Of a stretch of 64,000 bases of DNA, positions 13,491 to 25,990 are shown in pieces (the first letter of the stretch is position 1; each line of letters opens with the position of its first letter). The notes under the pieces are model-generated. The model was not told where the DNA came from. It ran no database searches and worked only from the letters and a program-made list of their open reading frames with translations. The stretch is from Moringa oleifera. Its lineage: Eukaryota; Streptophyta; Magnoliopsida; Brassicales; Moringaceae. The translations under genes and the position numbers were made by a program. Location: NCBI GenBank assembly GCA_021397835.1, contig JAJFZO010000747.1:4962501-5026500 (forward strand). The letters run 5' to 3'.

Positions 13491-16380
13491 CTTGAAGTAC
13501 ATCCACCAATGATCTAATCTACTCATTTTCTGTTTCTTAATTAGTTCTAAACTAGTTCTAACAGCTTACCTCTTGAAATTTTTAGCAACTTGATAATTTA
13601 TTATCAAATTTTTAAGTAAATATGCAAAGGTATGACTTTAATCATAACTTAAATTACCAGGTACAATATTATTAAACAAATTTCGAGGATACATCAAAAG
13701 TACATAACTTATAGTATAACTTGTTTAATGTTTTATGCATACTGTCCAAAATCCAAAGGCAAGTGGTCCTAACCCAATCAAAGCAAAATGAAGCTTGACC
13801 TTGTAGTTTGACCTAATCAAAACAAAATGAAGCCCAACCATGATGTTTGACTACATCAAAGTGCAGTGAATTGACCATGTCAAAACTTATATGAAACGTT
13901 AAGACCCGACCATGAACCCAAACATTTAAAGATTTAGCCATTTGACCTGACCATTTGAAGACTCAACCATATGGGAAGGTAAAACTTGACCTTGAAAATT
14001 AATCTTAAAATTGATCTTCTAATGGAAGGCGTGACTTGATCATTAAAGGTTAAGTTCAAGCTTAATCATTTAGAGCCATTTCAAGGCTAGGCTATGTAGA
14101 GAGGATAAAATTGTGTTCTTTTGAAGATTTTTATATCTCTTAAAGCTTTAAGAAAGGATAGAATATAGCGAAAAGCTCCTCAAAGATGCACAAGATACAC
14201 AAGGTGTAATGCGCATTAGTGCACACATCACGTAAGAGGAGTGTCAAGTTTACGGTGGTCTCATTTACTAGCTTGTAAATTACGAAATTTGGGCAGAAGC
14301 TTGCCAAAATTTTTTCTGTAAATAAGATGTTATCAAAGGAAAAAAGATCTTCCCTCAAATTTTTGTTTAAAAGAATAGTATAGTCGTTTACTCATTTTTA
14401 AAATTTTTTTTTTCTTGAGTGTTCTTTAAAAAGTACGTTCATATTTTCTTATAATATTCCACTATTACGAAGGTGTAACGAGAATGGCAAGAATCTTGAC
14501 TTGTTGAGAGTAGATATAAGTCATTCTATTTCAATTTTTGTAAGTATTTTTTGATTTGTTCTTGAATAAAATCATGGTTAATCGGTCAACATTCAACTGT
14601 GAATCTTGTTATTTAATTATTGTTTTCATGTGTTTCGTTGATTCTTGAATGTTATTTTGTAATGAAATGTACATTTTAATGCTATTGCATTCTTTCTCAA
14701 AAATAAATTTCTGGAATAGTATGGCTGAAGCTAATGTTCACCTATACCATTCTGAAATATAATTGAATTTGAATTTACAAAATGAAAATATGAATTAATG
14801 TCTTATCTAAGTTTTTGTCATAAAGTATGCATTATCATACATGTGATATTCATAATAGTTATTATTTTTAAAAAATTTATGTTATATTTCTTAAAATGAA
14901 TTTTCAAAGTAGGAGCATTGATATTGATGCTTGTTTGTGCGATTCTCAATAAAATTATTTTGAATTTTAAAAATGAAGATATAGAATAATATTTTATCTA
15001 AATTTAATTCTTACATAAAATATTGATTATCTTTATATAACTAGTATTCTATTGTTGCATGGTGTCTTAGTGATTTTGTTTGAATTCTTTGTATGAAAAT
15101 TAGGAATCAATGTCAAATTTCATTTGGATAATTGAAAAACAATTTACTTAATTGGTACCCACCGGTGAACGTTGTGGAAGTGCTTATTATTTCTCATGAT
15201 TAGCCGACTTTCATATAAAAAATATATATGTATCAATAATTTTGTTTTATTTTATTTATTTTTATTTTTTATAAAATTAAAATTCTTAAAATTAAATTTA
15301 TTTTGATGATCAATTGTATTATTAAAATTAATGACATTTTATTTTTAATTATTTTTAAAATAAAAAAAAAAACTAAATGAAAACAAATTTTGGATCAAAA
15401 GTTTTGGCTCCAATATTGTTTTAAACTTCATGTGATACCATGAAATCATTGGTGGCAGCTGCAGAGGGAAAATGCTGAAAGTTGAAAACAGACTCCCTTT
15501 GGTATTTTCTGTTGCATGTGGCTTCTTGAAGAAGCTGGGTTCAATTGGTTTCTTGGCGGCTGGCAATCCCAGGGTCAACTCACTGATCAATCTGAATTGT
15601 TGCTTTTAGCTTGGGCTGTTGTTTGAGCCTAATTGTGAGCTACTTTGTTGCTTTGGAAGACCCATTGATAAAGACTTTGGATGAGTTATTCAAATTATCT
15701 CTACAATGAACAAACTTCTTCCCATTGTGCTCTAAAATTAAAATTAAAAATTAAAAAATATATATAATTAATAGTTTTCATATATTACTTTAAGACAAAG
15801 AAAAAAGCATTTAAATTAATTAAATAGAATGTCAAATAAAGATAGCTTAAGACATTACTTGGATGATCCGATACCATATGGAACACGTCAATTAAACATC
15901 ATGGCCAGCCTAATAATATCAACCATGACCTAACCCTAAGAATTTCAGCATGACATCCGTTGTTTCTTATTATGCTAAACATGACCAGATTGTGTTGACC
16001 AGCCTGATAAAAGTTGATGCAGTAGGTTTTGATAAAAATTAATGGTGTCGGACAACGACACAATAAGAATTTATATACAAATAACACAAGACGATCAATG
16101 CTCGTTGTTGAATAAGGTGACAGTATAATTCTTATGTATATAAGGTTTTTGAATTCAGTCAAATTTAACTTTAATACAATTGTCCCTCGAAGCCTTCATT
16201 CTTCGTAAGGGAAAATGGGAGGAAACTATAATTGTTATACTAGGATGAAAGCTCATAAAACACTTGATTAGGCAGCTTACGTTTATACTGCCTCAAATAA
16301 ATAAGACGAATTATTGCTAAAAAAGAATACATATCTTGAAGGCTAACAGAAATTTTTGCAAATTAAGACCACCTGTAGTA
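13490..16380. other. Intergenic DNA with LTR-like remnants
   Basis: No gene is seen. 13,730-14,100 has recurring 'gaccatg/ttgacc' phrases and 14,100-14,600 has LTR-like character, but I find no matching partner or primer-binding site. The remainder is AT-rich. The open frame at 15,345-15,590 (- strand) has an unusual composition for the region but no motif I recognise. 16,160-16,388 is the 3' flank of the FAR gene. Confidence 0.35.
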
Positions 16381-16388
16381 CTTCATGA

Positions 16389-19300
16389 TCATTTGAAAAT
16401 GTATCTTACGATGCCAGGAAGATGAGTGTTCATAATATAATCATCCCAATCGATGCACTTAGGATCGAAGTAGAACAGATCTGTCTCTACCCCACTCTCT
16501 TTAGCTGCCATGCGCAACTTCTCTGTGTTTGTGTCATCGAATCTGTATCCAGTAACAAGCTTTTAATCAATACAGTGGTCACAAGATAATAGGTTGTCTG
16601 AAAAAAGTCAGGCATACTTACACGGCTTTGAAGAACAAATAAGGTTTGTAAATTTCTACCAACCGCATCACCACATTGATCTTCCTGTTCAGATTATTAT
16701 ACGTGCCCTGAAAATACTTGCAAAATGTAGTGTTTGCCAATTCTAATCCCTGCAAATTGACAGAAATATGTTAATCTAAAGTCAGCATAATGAAGAAGCA
16801 GATTTAGAATTCAAAAAATGCAAAGGCTTTTCGCCCTTCTCTTTGCAAACCGATCTCTAGCTAATCCAAACTAGTCCTTTTATTTTATTTTCTTTCTTTC
16901 CCTTATTCAATGTTTTTCTTTCATCAATATAACACTTGAATCTTAGAACTTCGCAGATGGTGCGAAGGCTTTATCATCATCTTGCGGCATTAAGGTTTGC
17001 GGAGATTATATTACTGATATAAATTGATAGTAATGTTTGGAAGAAACCTTCAAGAGTAGCAAGTAGCGAATAGCTATGTATCTGCGGAAGCTAGCCATGT
17101 TACTCAACACTTTAACCTTGCCAACTATCACAGGCTTTCCATCCTTGTCAGTCCATGGTTTCTTGGAGAAGTAGCGGAAGCTATAATCCTGCATGTCACT
17201 GTATCTCAATGGATTCCTAACTGAGGACCCAACTTGATAAATGGCAGCACGTGGTTGATACGCATGAGCAACCATGGATACCATTATAGAGTTCACCACC
17301 ATATCAGCTGGTATCTGCACAAATACATTATTAAATGTTTATTAGGTAAGCATAATATATAGTACAAGTGAGGAGAAAGTTGAGCAACTCACCACATCAA
17401 CAATTGCCTTAACGTCTCCTAGGAAGCACGTTAGCCTTCCTTTAGCATAAGCAACAGCTAGACTATCAATGGTTCTGTAAAACAGACAATCTTTATCATT
17501 GGAGCTGCATTCGGATCCTATTGATGAAAACCTCGCCAGGATTCATTTGTATTTTCTTTCTGTGTTTTCTCAACCAACCAAACATATGAAATGCTATAGT
17601 TGCCTGAGACGAATTATTGTAAGACCACGAGTCAAAAATGACGTCTGTGACTTACCTGACACCTTCAGCCCAGCCAGGGAATGGTTCCTTGTAGGTACTA
17701 GTCACGATCGTTGGACGTAAAATGACTACCGATAAATCTTCTTTCATTTGCTCGATAATCATTTCTGCCATTGCCTTCGTGAACACGTAAGTATTTGGCC
17801 ATCCATAGAGTTTTGCCCTGTTAATTAAGCATTAAGCAAATCCAAGACAAGTCGATTTACAACTCCATTGAAATGACAAAATCACCCTCATTGAATGCAA
17901 TAGATTGTATTAATTGGGTACAGGTACCTACATTAAATACAATTTTCTGGGCTAATGTGGTAGAAAGAATTGTGCCCTGATGGTCTCTTCAACCCTACCT
18001 ATAACTATTAAGTAATACGGCAATCTATGGCTGACGAACTTAGGACAATAGGACACAGATTTCGGGCCCAGAGAAGAAAAACACGAAGAGAAAAATGATT
18101 TAACATCAAGTCATAAAAGGGACAGATGTCAAGGAATATTAATGTTTTTGTGGCTGTGTAGCAACAACATTTAATCGGAAGGCAGGATTGCAGGAACTAC
18201 ACAGTGTGATATTTTTAGGGCCCATAAAGTCAAGTGTATTTAATAACACAGTCACAAGTACGATTGAAATCTACAGATCTAGATCAACAACTGAACTTTT
18301 TAAATATTGTAATTTTCAGGTTTCTACATGATATTTATCTTACTTCTGCAAGCTGAAATGGGTAAGTACTACCCGGAATTCACATGTTCCTTGTCAGATG
18401 ACTGTGAGCTATCCTTGTGTAGATGTATAGAAAGTTCGAGTATAAATTTCTTCTAATCTTTACTAACCTTTCAAATCCCAGATCCTTCATAGTTGTGGTA
18501 ATTGCTTCCGGCGTAGCTCCTTGTGCTCGGAGTTCACTCAGTTTTTCCTCTGCAACTTTTTTCTCCACATCTATGTCTAGCCCAGATGCTCCATTAAGTG
18601 CTTCACCCATGTGATATGGACTCTCATGTATGAGCCCTGGCTTTTCACCAGACACATAAGCTGAAAATGATGAGCCATGAGTCATACCAGTAGAATGAAA
18701 ACAAAGTTATAAAAGAGTGTATCTGGGAATGAAATTGCACTAACCTGTGGATACATGGACAAGCACCTTTAATTTGATACATTTCTTGGCAAAATTTAAG
18801 AGATGCTTAGCTCCCAATGTATTAATACTGAGTGAGAAATCATACCTGCATTAGAAACCAGTTTCTTTTAGGAAAAAAAAAAAAAAGTTCAGAACTTTTA
18901 AAGCTGAATTGAAATCTTAGTAATCTTTGATTGCCTCTCATCAAAGTTGGTAGTGGCAGCTAGATTAACGATGACGTCTAGTTCATTCCACATCTCTTGA
19001 CTAAGATTGGAGTCTTTCAATCCCAAATCCTCACGAGTGATGTCCCCAGGAATTAGGATAATTTTCTCCGCTATTATGGAATTCAGATTGGCACCGCATT
19101 TCTCCTTCAGCACTCTAAACAAATCCTTTCCCATGATCTGTTAAGGAAAAATAACCCAATATAATGTGCCATCAACTAGAAATAAAACTATCACCAAAGT
19201 GAAAGTAAAATTGGAAATTGGCACTTAGTTGGACTGCTAACATCATTTTTTTTTTCTTCAAGTACAAGTAAAGTTAAACAAAATTAATAAACAAAAGTAC

Positions 19301-19803
19301 CACCTTGAAAGCGATAAGAGGTATTACTATAAACTCAATAGATAAAAACTAAGGTATACATCAATGAGAAGACCATGATTTCTGATTTTTTTTTAACCAT
19401 GTTTGGTTTGGTGAGAAAATTAGCAAAGAAAGCAGAAGAAGAAAGTTGGAAACATAAAATATGCTCCTTCTTGCACCAGATAGAGCTTACAGTAATACAT
19501 GTAGAAATATGTTTATATGTACCTCGTTATTGAATCGCTGAGCTGCAGACTTAGCATCTGCAGCTCTCAAAAGCAGATAAAGCTTCTTCACATTTGGTTG
19601 AACCCGCAGCACCTTCTCCAGAAAAACTGCATCCATTGAAGTAAAACTCTCGTCAATGCCTGATTGACTAGAGAAAGAGGAAGAGAAAGAGAAAGAGGGC
19701 ATATATTAAAGCAGATACTCTTCGCAAGAAACCCAGTTGCTCCAGTGACTAAAATGCACTTGTCCTCAAGAAACTCAACTATACTTCCCAGCTCCATTGG
19801 CAT
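16389..19803 (-). CDS. FAR: Fatty acyl-CoA reductase, complete ten-exon gene
   Basis: NADPH-dependent alcohol-forming FAR (acyl-CoA to primary fatty alcohol). Exons in transcript order: 19803-19719, 19626-19523, 19137-18935, 18845-18745, 18660-18468, 17817-17656, 17474-17393, 17314-17048, 16749-16622, 16542-16389. All phases join without a stop, giving 492 residues from the first AUG (19,803) or 490 from the second (19,797), which gives the usual family start [13 protein letters not shown]. Numbering from the second Met: the Rossmann motif [10 protein letters not shown] is at 17-26, [14 protein letters not shown] follows near 150, the catalytic YVFTK is Y237-K241, and the FAR_C domain runs from about 385, ending RYIFK. 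No plastid-type extension is present, so an ER-type FAR is likely. The intron after exon 3 begins with GC rather than GT. Length and motifs suggest a functional enzyme; chain-length specificity cannot be read from sequence. Confidence 0.95.
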
Positions 19804-19910
19804 CGACAACTGTAGAGCAATGGAAAGACAGAGAAGAAGAGATGAAAACGAAAAGGAAATGTTCAAATGAGACCCCAGAACCCCAATGCTTTATACAAAA
19901 TTTAGTGCCA

Positions 19911-19921
19911 TATTATATAGC
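19911..19921 (-). promoter_or_regulatory. Probable TATA box of the complete FAR gene
   Basis: The - strand reads gctatataatat about 110 bp upstream of the first AUG (19,803). That would place transcription start near 19,885 and give a 5' UTR of about 80 nt. The first AUG downstream is the one at 19,803. Confidence 0.5.
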
Positions 19922-21100
19922 CGAAGGGTAGAGTACAACTATAAGGTAAAGTGCACGTCAACGTTTGGTGGCTAGTTTTTCCCTTTGCTTGCCCTAGTTG
20001 CTTGTATCATGTTTGTAAACTAGTACTATAATATAAGAAGCACAATGTAACACCCATAGCAACAAATATTTTCTATATTGAGTCAGCAAATTAAGATAGA
20101 TTATTTGAAGCATAAACACAGTGCTATACCCTCTTTGACGTTTTGTTTTTTTTTTTTTTGGCTACCATTCCAGTAGGAAGGTCACTTACTCAAATTCACT
20201 TTGCAGAATTCACATGCATGCTTAACAATTGCCATAAATATGGCCTTAACGACTGAGTCATAGGCTTTAACCTCCACCTACCTACCCTCTGCATATATTT
20301 ATACTACCTTCTGCATTTATTTTACTATTACCTTATACTGATATACCTCTTTGATGCATAAATATCATTTCACATATCATCATGTGGCAATTTTTCTCTT
20401 TTACATCCTTCTCAGTTCTCAATGTCCTTGTTCTTTTTGACATATTTTGTTCCTGTTTTAGAATAAGCCTTACAGGTTCTGAGATACACCACTTATGGGT
20501 ATTTGAGTTTTTTCTTGAAGAAAAAAAATAACGTAGAAGAAGAAGAATGATGATGATAATGGTGACACAACAATCATCACGATAAATAAAAAGCTTTGAA
20601 CAAAAACGAAAGAAGAAAACCAAAGAGATTTTTACAATTAGGTTTTTGTTTCCTCATGTGATCCAACAATCCTAACTTAAAAATTTACTGTTAAATTAAG
20701 AAATTAAACAACTACCTTAAACTCAATATCTATGTACTCTTTTAGCTAACTGCTTCTCAACCTCCATTAAACTGGTGGGTAGTAGTAATAAAAATCATCA
20801 GGAAGGAGTTTTCAGATTTTGGCTCAATCTATTTCTTAATCAAATTAGTCATAATTAGTCATTTATGACCGCTTGGGTAAATGCATGCATACAATTTTCA
20901 TACAGCTATTTGTTCATTTAGGTCACCCACTTTGCCATATAAAGGAAGAGGAGTGTTCAAACTAAATATGACTAAAATATGTTAAAAAAATAAAATTCTA
21001 ATTGTCTTAATCCAATATCTTCAAATAAAAGGAAACCCCGAAATTAATTAGTGCACTCATATAATTGAAGAGAAGATAAAATGAAGAAAAATGGCTCAGT
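19922..21100. other. FAR upstream region, no gene seen
   Basis: Promoter-side intergenic DNA of the - strand FAR gene. It is AT-rich with poly-T runs. The open frame at 20,333-20,623 has no recognisable domain. Confidence 0.4.
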
Positions 21101-21117
21101 TTCCCTCCTTAAGTATT

Positions 21118-23870
21118 ACTTTATTCAAGTGGTCATCAAGCTGAGAGTTTTGTATTTGGTTAAGATCGTCATTGGGATGAGAGTTCTTCAGTTTTTTGCA
21201 GCTTCATTTCACATTTTTTGAGTGAAAAATAACCAAATTTATTCATTTATGTTTTTCTAACATTTTTCTTAAGCTCCATACAAAAATAACCCAATAAAAG
21301 ATCGATAGAGAAAAAAAAGAATACTTGTCAATAACTGTAGTATTTCTCTGCCTTTCATAAAATAGCTTTAGTCACTATTAATTCGTTGGTTCAAGTATTT
21401 ATCAATCAAAGAACAGTGATTATTTCTCTTTCAATAAATAGTTAACTATTTTAAATCTTCAATTACTTTTACGTCTTTTAGATTACTAAACAAAGTATTT
21501 TGAAAGCTCATTCAAGACAGCTCGGGCTATGTGTATAGCACTTCAACATGGTTTTTCTTTAACAATTAAGCTCATTTAAGACAATTTGGGTAAATATGGC
21601 CGACTTTCATGTGGTACCAGCGCGTTCCTTTAGCTCACCTACATTATTAAAACAAAACAGTGTCTTTGAGAAGGACACTTGTCACTTAAATGAATTTATT
21701 ATTTTTATTTTTATTTCTCTTTGTGTTAAATACAATTTTTACCAATTTGAAAATTTATTCACAAAAAATTAAAATATAATAGTTTAGAACACTGTATATC
21801 TATTATGTCGTGAAGAAAAGCAATTTGACAAGTTTAGCTTCATATCTGGGAATTTTTCTTTTAGTTTTTCTTTTTCTTTCTTCACATTTTCAAAGATTAA
21901 ACGCTCTCCAATTGAAAGAGAAAAAGAGAAATTATAGCACTCATACAAAATGAAGAGAAAATAACATGAAGTTAAGTAATTTGTTCTGAAATAATCAAAT
22001 TCAATTTCACTCAAGTTTTTCTAGCAGGTCTTTGGTGCTCATGACAAAAATGCTCCCATGTAAAGAAATCAAAAGGAAAGTTATCAACAATATTCTTTTT
22101 TAAACGAATTGTTAAAATTAGATGTCCATCCTTTTTTAAACAAATTGTTTGATTGTTAAATTAAGGTTTTCTTAACACTTAACAGCATATTTATTTCGTG
22201 AAATGAAATAAAGACAAAATAGAATAAATATTTTGTGAAGAGAATAAATAAATAAAATAAAATAATTTTTATGATGTTTAATTCATTAAAATAGGATAAA
22301 GCAGAAATTAGTTTTTACGTGTTTGATTATCAGTAAAGAATAAATACAAAATTAACTGAAATAAGTTTAATAGATTAGTGTATTATTTAGCTAATTAATC
22401 ATAATTATAATTAATATTTTTATAATTAAAATAGCATGAAAATATTTTATAACAATAATTTATTAAAAAAACAATATTTTTATAATTACTTTTATTTTTA
22501 AATGTTAATTTTATAAAAAATGTTGATATTAATTAATAATTAAAAACAATAATATAATATTTTTTATTTTATCTCTCTTTTTTAGATTTATGAGAAAATT
22601 TAAAAAATAATTTTTATTGTAAATTATAAGATAATTTTAAATTAAATAAAAATAACAGTAATTTAACTTTTTGTTAAGGGTATGTTATAAAATAAAAATA
22701 TTATAACTATTTTTTATTTTTATGAAATAATTATTTAGAGAGTTTATTTTAAAATTATTATTTCAAATTTTAAAAAATAAAAATTCATAAAAAAATTATA
22801 ATTATTTAGTAAAAATAAATCAAATATTAAAAAAATAATTTTATTTAACTTAAAATAGATAAAAAATTTATGTTCCCATAAATCAAACAGACCGTAAATG
22901 ATTTATATTAACTCAAATATCTTTTCAACTTAATAAAATGTCCTTTCACTTCGAAACTTAAAAGGTGAGAGTTTTTTAGAATGCTATTTCTCTTTAATCT
23001 TTTTATTTTTTTAATCTTTTTATTTTTTTAATCTTTTTCTTCGCTCTCTCTCCACTCTTTTTTTTTTTTCTTCTTCTTCTTCTTTCTTCCTCTTTACATT
23101 GGTGTCCTAAATCTCTTAGTGAACAGCCTAAAGCATCATCTACTAAATGAATTGATGGCATTCATAATTCATTTTATTCAATTCTCTCGTGCACATCCAT
23201 TATGCATTGTAAATGCTAAGAAAGAGACTCATATTTTCGTTAAATCTTTATTCTATAAACTTAAAATGTATCTGATTGAATCCAAAGGGTATAAGGTATG
23301 GCTCTATAAAGATATCATATGTATATGTATGATCAAAACTTTGAATTTTTTTTTTTTTTGTATTTTTTGTTTTTTGAAAGAAAGAATCATGTATTGACGA
23401 GAGAATTACGCTAAATGAAAAGAAATCTGTTAGTTGATCCATACATGGTTTCAAGCGTTCTTAGATAAAATGTGATATCTTATGGCTTTCATGATATCAT
23501 TGATAAATCATGGCGGGTTAGAAAAAATGTAACTTGTCTTAGTTAATCGTGCGCTAATGTCGAAAAACATTAATTGAAATCGTTACACGAACTTCATATA
23601 CAATAGACAACATATCATGCCTTAGTTAATATATTTGCATTTTTTTATCGTTTTTGTGTATTAACTTGTATAATTTTGTGTCTTCATTATAGAATGCAAA
23701 TTATAGTAAAGTGAAATAGTGAATTATTTGAATCCACAGGAAGTTTTGATTATGTTGACAAATTTAAGAACCAAGATGTTGTTACGAGCGATTTAACAAA
23801 TGTACAGTTATTATGTTTAGCTAAATATAATGTGAAAATTAATTTTTTTACGTATGACATTATATTATAT
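21118..23870. repeat. Large tandem duplication, unit A
   Basis: Unit A aligns along its whole length with unit B (23,873-25,990) in the same orientation. Start landmark: 'tatttggttaagat...gagttcttca' (21,150) versus 'tattcagttaagat...gagttcttca' (23,915). Middle landmark: 'ttatgcattgtaaa' (23,199 and 25,371). End landmark: 'gttttgattatgttgac' (23,742) versus 'gttttaattatgttagc'. Unit A carries an extra AT-rich stretch of about 740 bp (22,160-22,900). Identity by eye is about 75-80%, so the event is old. No protein domain is recognised. Confidence 0.75.
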
Positions 23871-23872
23871 GC

Positions 23873-25990
23873 ATTACTTCATTCAAATGATCATCAACGT
23901 AAGAATATTGTATTCAGTTAAGATTGATATTAAAATGAGAGTTCTTCAAAAAAAAAAAAATTTAACTTCATTTCACTTTGTTTTTAGAAAATAATCGAAT
24001 TCATTTATTTATCTTTTTCTAGAATTTTCCTTAAGCTTTATACAAAAAAAAAAATCCAATAAAAGAAAGAAAAAAAATAATTCTATCTTTTATAAAATAG
24101 CTTTTGTCACTATGAATTCGTTCGATCAAGTATTCGCCTATCAAACAACGGTCATTATTTCTCTTTTAATAAATATTTAACCATTTTAAAACTTCAGTAC
24201 CTTGATCACTTTGTTATGTCCTTTTAGATTACTAAATAAAAGCATCTTGTAAGCTCATTTAAGACAACTAGGGTACATGCACAGGACTTTATCATGGTTT
24301 GTCTTTAGCAGTTAAGCTCTTTTAAGACAATTTGATTATATTAGCCAACTTTCACGTGGTTTCTTGATTATCTAGCTCATCACCTACATTGAAACAAAGC
24401 AGTGGTTTTGATAAACACATGTCACTTTAATGAATTCATTATTTCTTTTTGTTTCTTTTTGTGTTTTTCTTCATAATACAATTTCTACCAATTTGGAACT
24501 TTAAAAATTTAAGTTTAATAGTTTTTCAACAATATATATGTATTATGTCCTCATAGAGAAGCATTTTGACAAGTTTAGTCTCAATTTTTTTAAAAAATTA
24601 ATTTTTCTTTTCTTTCACATTTCCAAAGATTAAATGCATCTCCAATTGAAAGAGAAACGGAAAGCATGGTACGCATACAAAATGAGGAGAAAATAACACG
24701 GAGTTAAGTGTTTTGTTCCAAAATAATCAAATTCAATTTCACTCAAATTTGTCTTGCACTTATTTGGTACTATTAAGAAAAATGCACTTATATAAAGAAA
24801 TTAAAAGAAAAGTTATTAATAATATTATTTTTTAAATAAATTGTCAAAATTTACAACTCATTTTTCATATAAAAATAATCTTGGCTATTCAGTTTTTTAG
24901 CATTTAAATGGTTTATATTGTCGAAAATATCCTTTGGGCTGATTAAAGTGCCATTCGACTTTAGCTAACGAAGAAGCAAGGAAGCTTCTTGGAATCCTTT
25001 TTCTTTCTTTTTCCTATCTCTCTTTTCATTGTCTTCCCCTCCATACTCTCTCTCTCTCTCTCTCTCTCCCTCTTTTCACTTTTTTTTTTTACATTAATAT
25101 CCTCAGTCCCTTGGTAAACTATCCAAGCATCATTTAGTGAGATCAAAATTTTTTACTGATATGAGTTTGGTGCTGAATTTCTTAACAAAAAGTTGAAAAA
25201 AATTTAATAATTTATAATTTTAATGAAAATTTTGAATCATTAGATCTGTTAAATTGTCAGATGTTATTAAAGCTTAGCACAACTCAAATCAATAGAAGAT
25301 CTTAATCCTATTTAGTGAATGAATGATAACATTTATGACTCATTTTGTTCAACTCTCCTGCACACATTTATTATGCATTGTAAAAGTCAAAAAAGAGGCT
25401 CTTATTTCATTAAATCTTTATTCTGTAGATCTAAAAAGTGTTCGATTGAGTCAAAAGGGTATAGGATACGACTTTGTGAAGGTATCATACGTGTGATCAA
25501 AATTGTTACTTTTTTACTATTTTTGTTACTCGAAATGAAGAGCCATGTATTGGTCACAGAATCATGCTAAACTAAAGGAAATCATTATTTGATTCATAGT
25601 TTCATGCTACGTTGATAAAATATGTTATCTTATGGCTTTTGCAACATCATCAACAAATCATGACATGTTGAGAAAAATGTAAATTGTTTGAGTTAAATCG
25701 TATACTAATTTCAAAAAACATTAATTAAAATCATTACACGAATTTCATATATAGTAGGCAACATAACTTGCCTTGGTTGATATATTCATGTTTTTTAGTT
25801 ATTTTTTGTGTTTGGAGGTGTACAATTTTATGTCCTCATTGCAGAAAGTAAATTATGATAACATTGGTAAGTGGTCTAAATCAAGAAAAAGTTTTAATTA
25901 TGTTAGCAGATCTCATGAAATCAAGGGGTATGTTGTTTAGAAGAGTTTGAAATATACGCAAGTATTGCATTTGGTTAAGTCTTATGTAGA
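23873..25990. repeat. Large tandem duplication, unit B
   Basis: Partner of unit A. It lacks the 740-bp AT-rich stretch and carries its own insertion of about 145 bp (25,146-25,290). A CT microsatellite (25,046-25,069) sits where unit A has a T/C-rich tract. A short related piece also occurs at about 55,690-55,765, so the unit belongs to a dispersed family. Confidence 0.75.
25046..25069. repeat. CT dinucleotide microsatellite
   Basis: About 11 CT units in a C/T-rich tract in unit B. Confidence 0.85.

Noticed and set aside
15345..15590. Open frame on the - strand (81 codons)
   Set aside because: No domain or homologue is recognised, there is no splice context, and it runs into AT-rich sequence.
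19588..19866. N-terminal extension of the FAR protein with a hydrophobic leader
   Set aside because: The extended frame begins at TTG (19,864-19,866), not ATG. The first AUG is at 19,803, next to the family start at 19,797.
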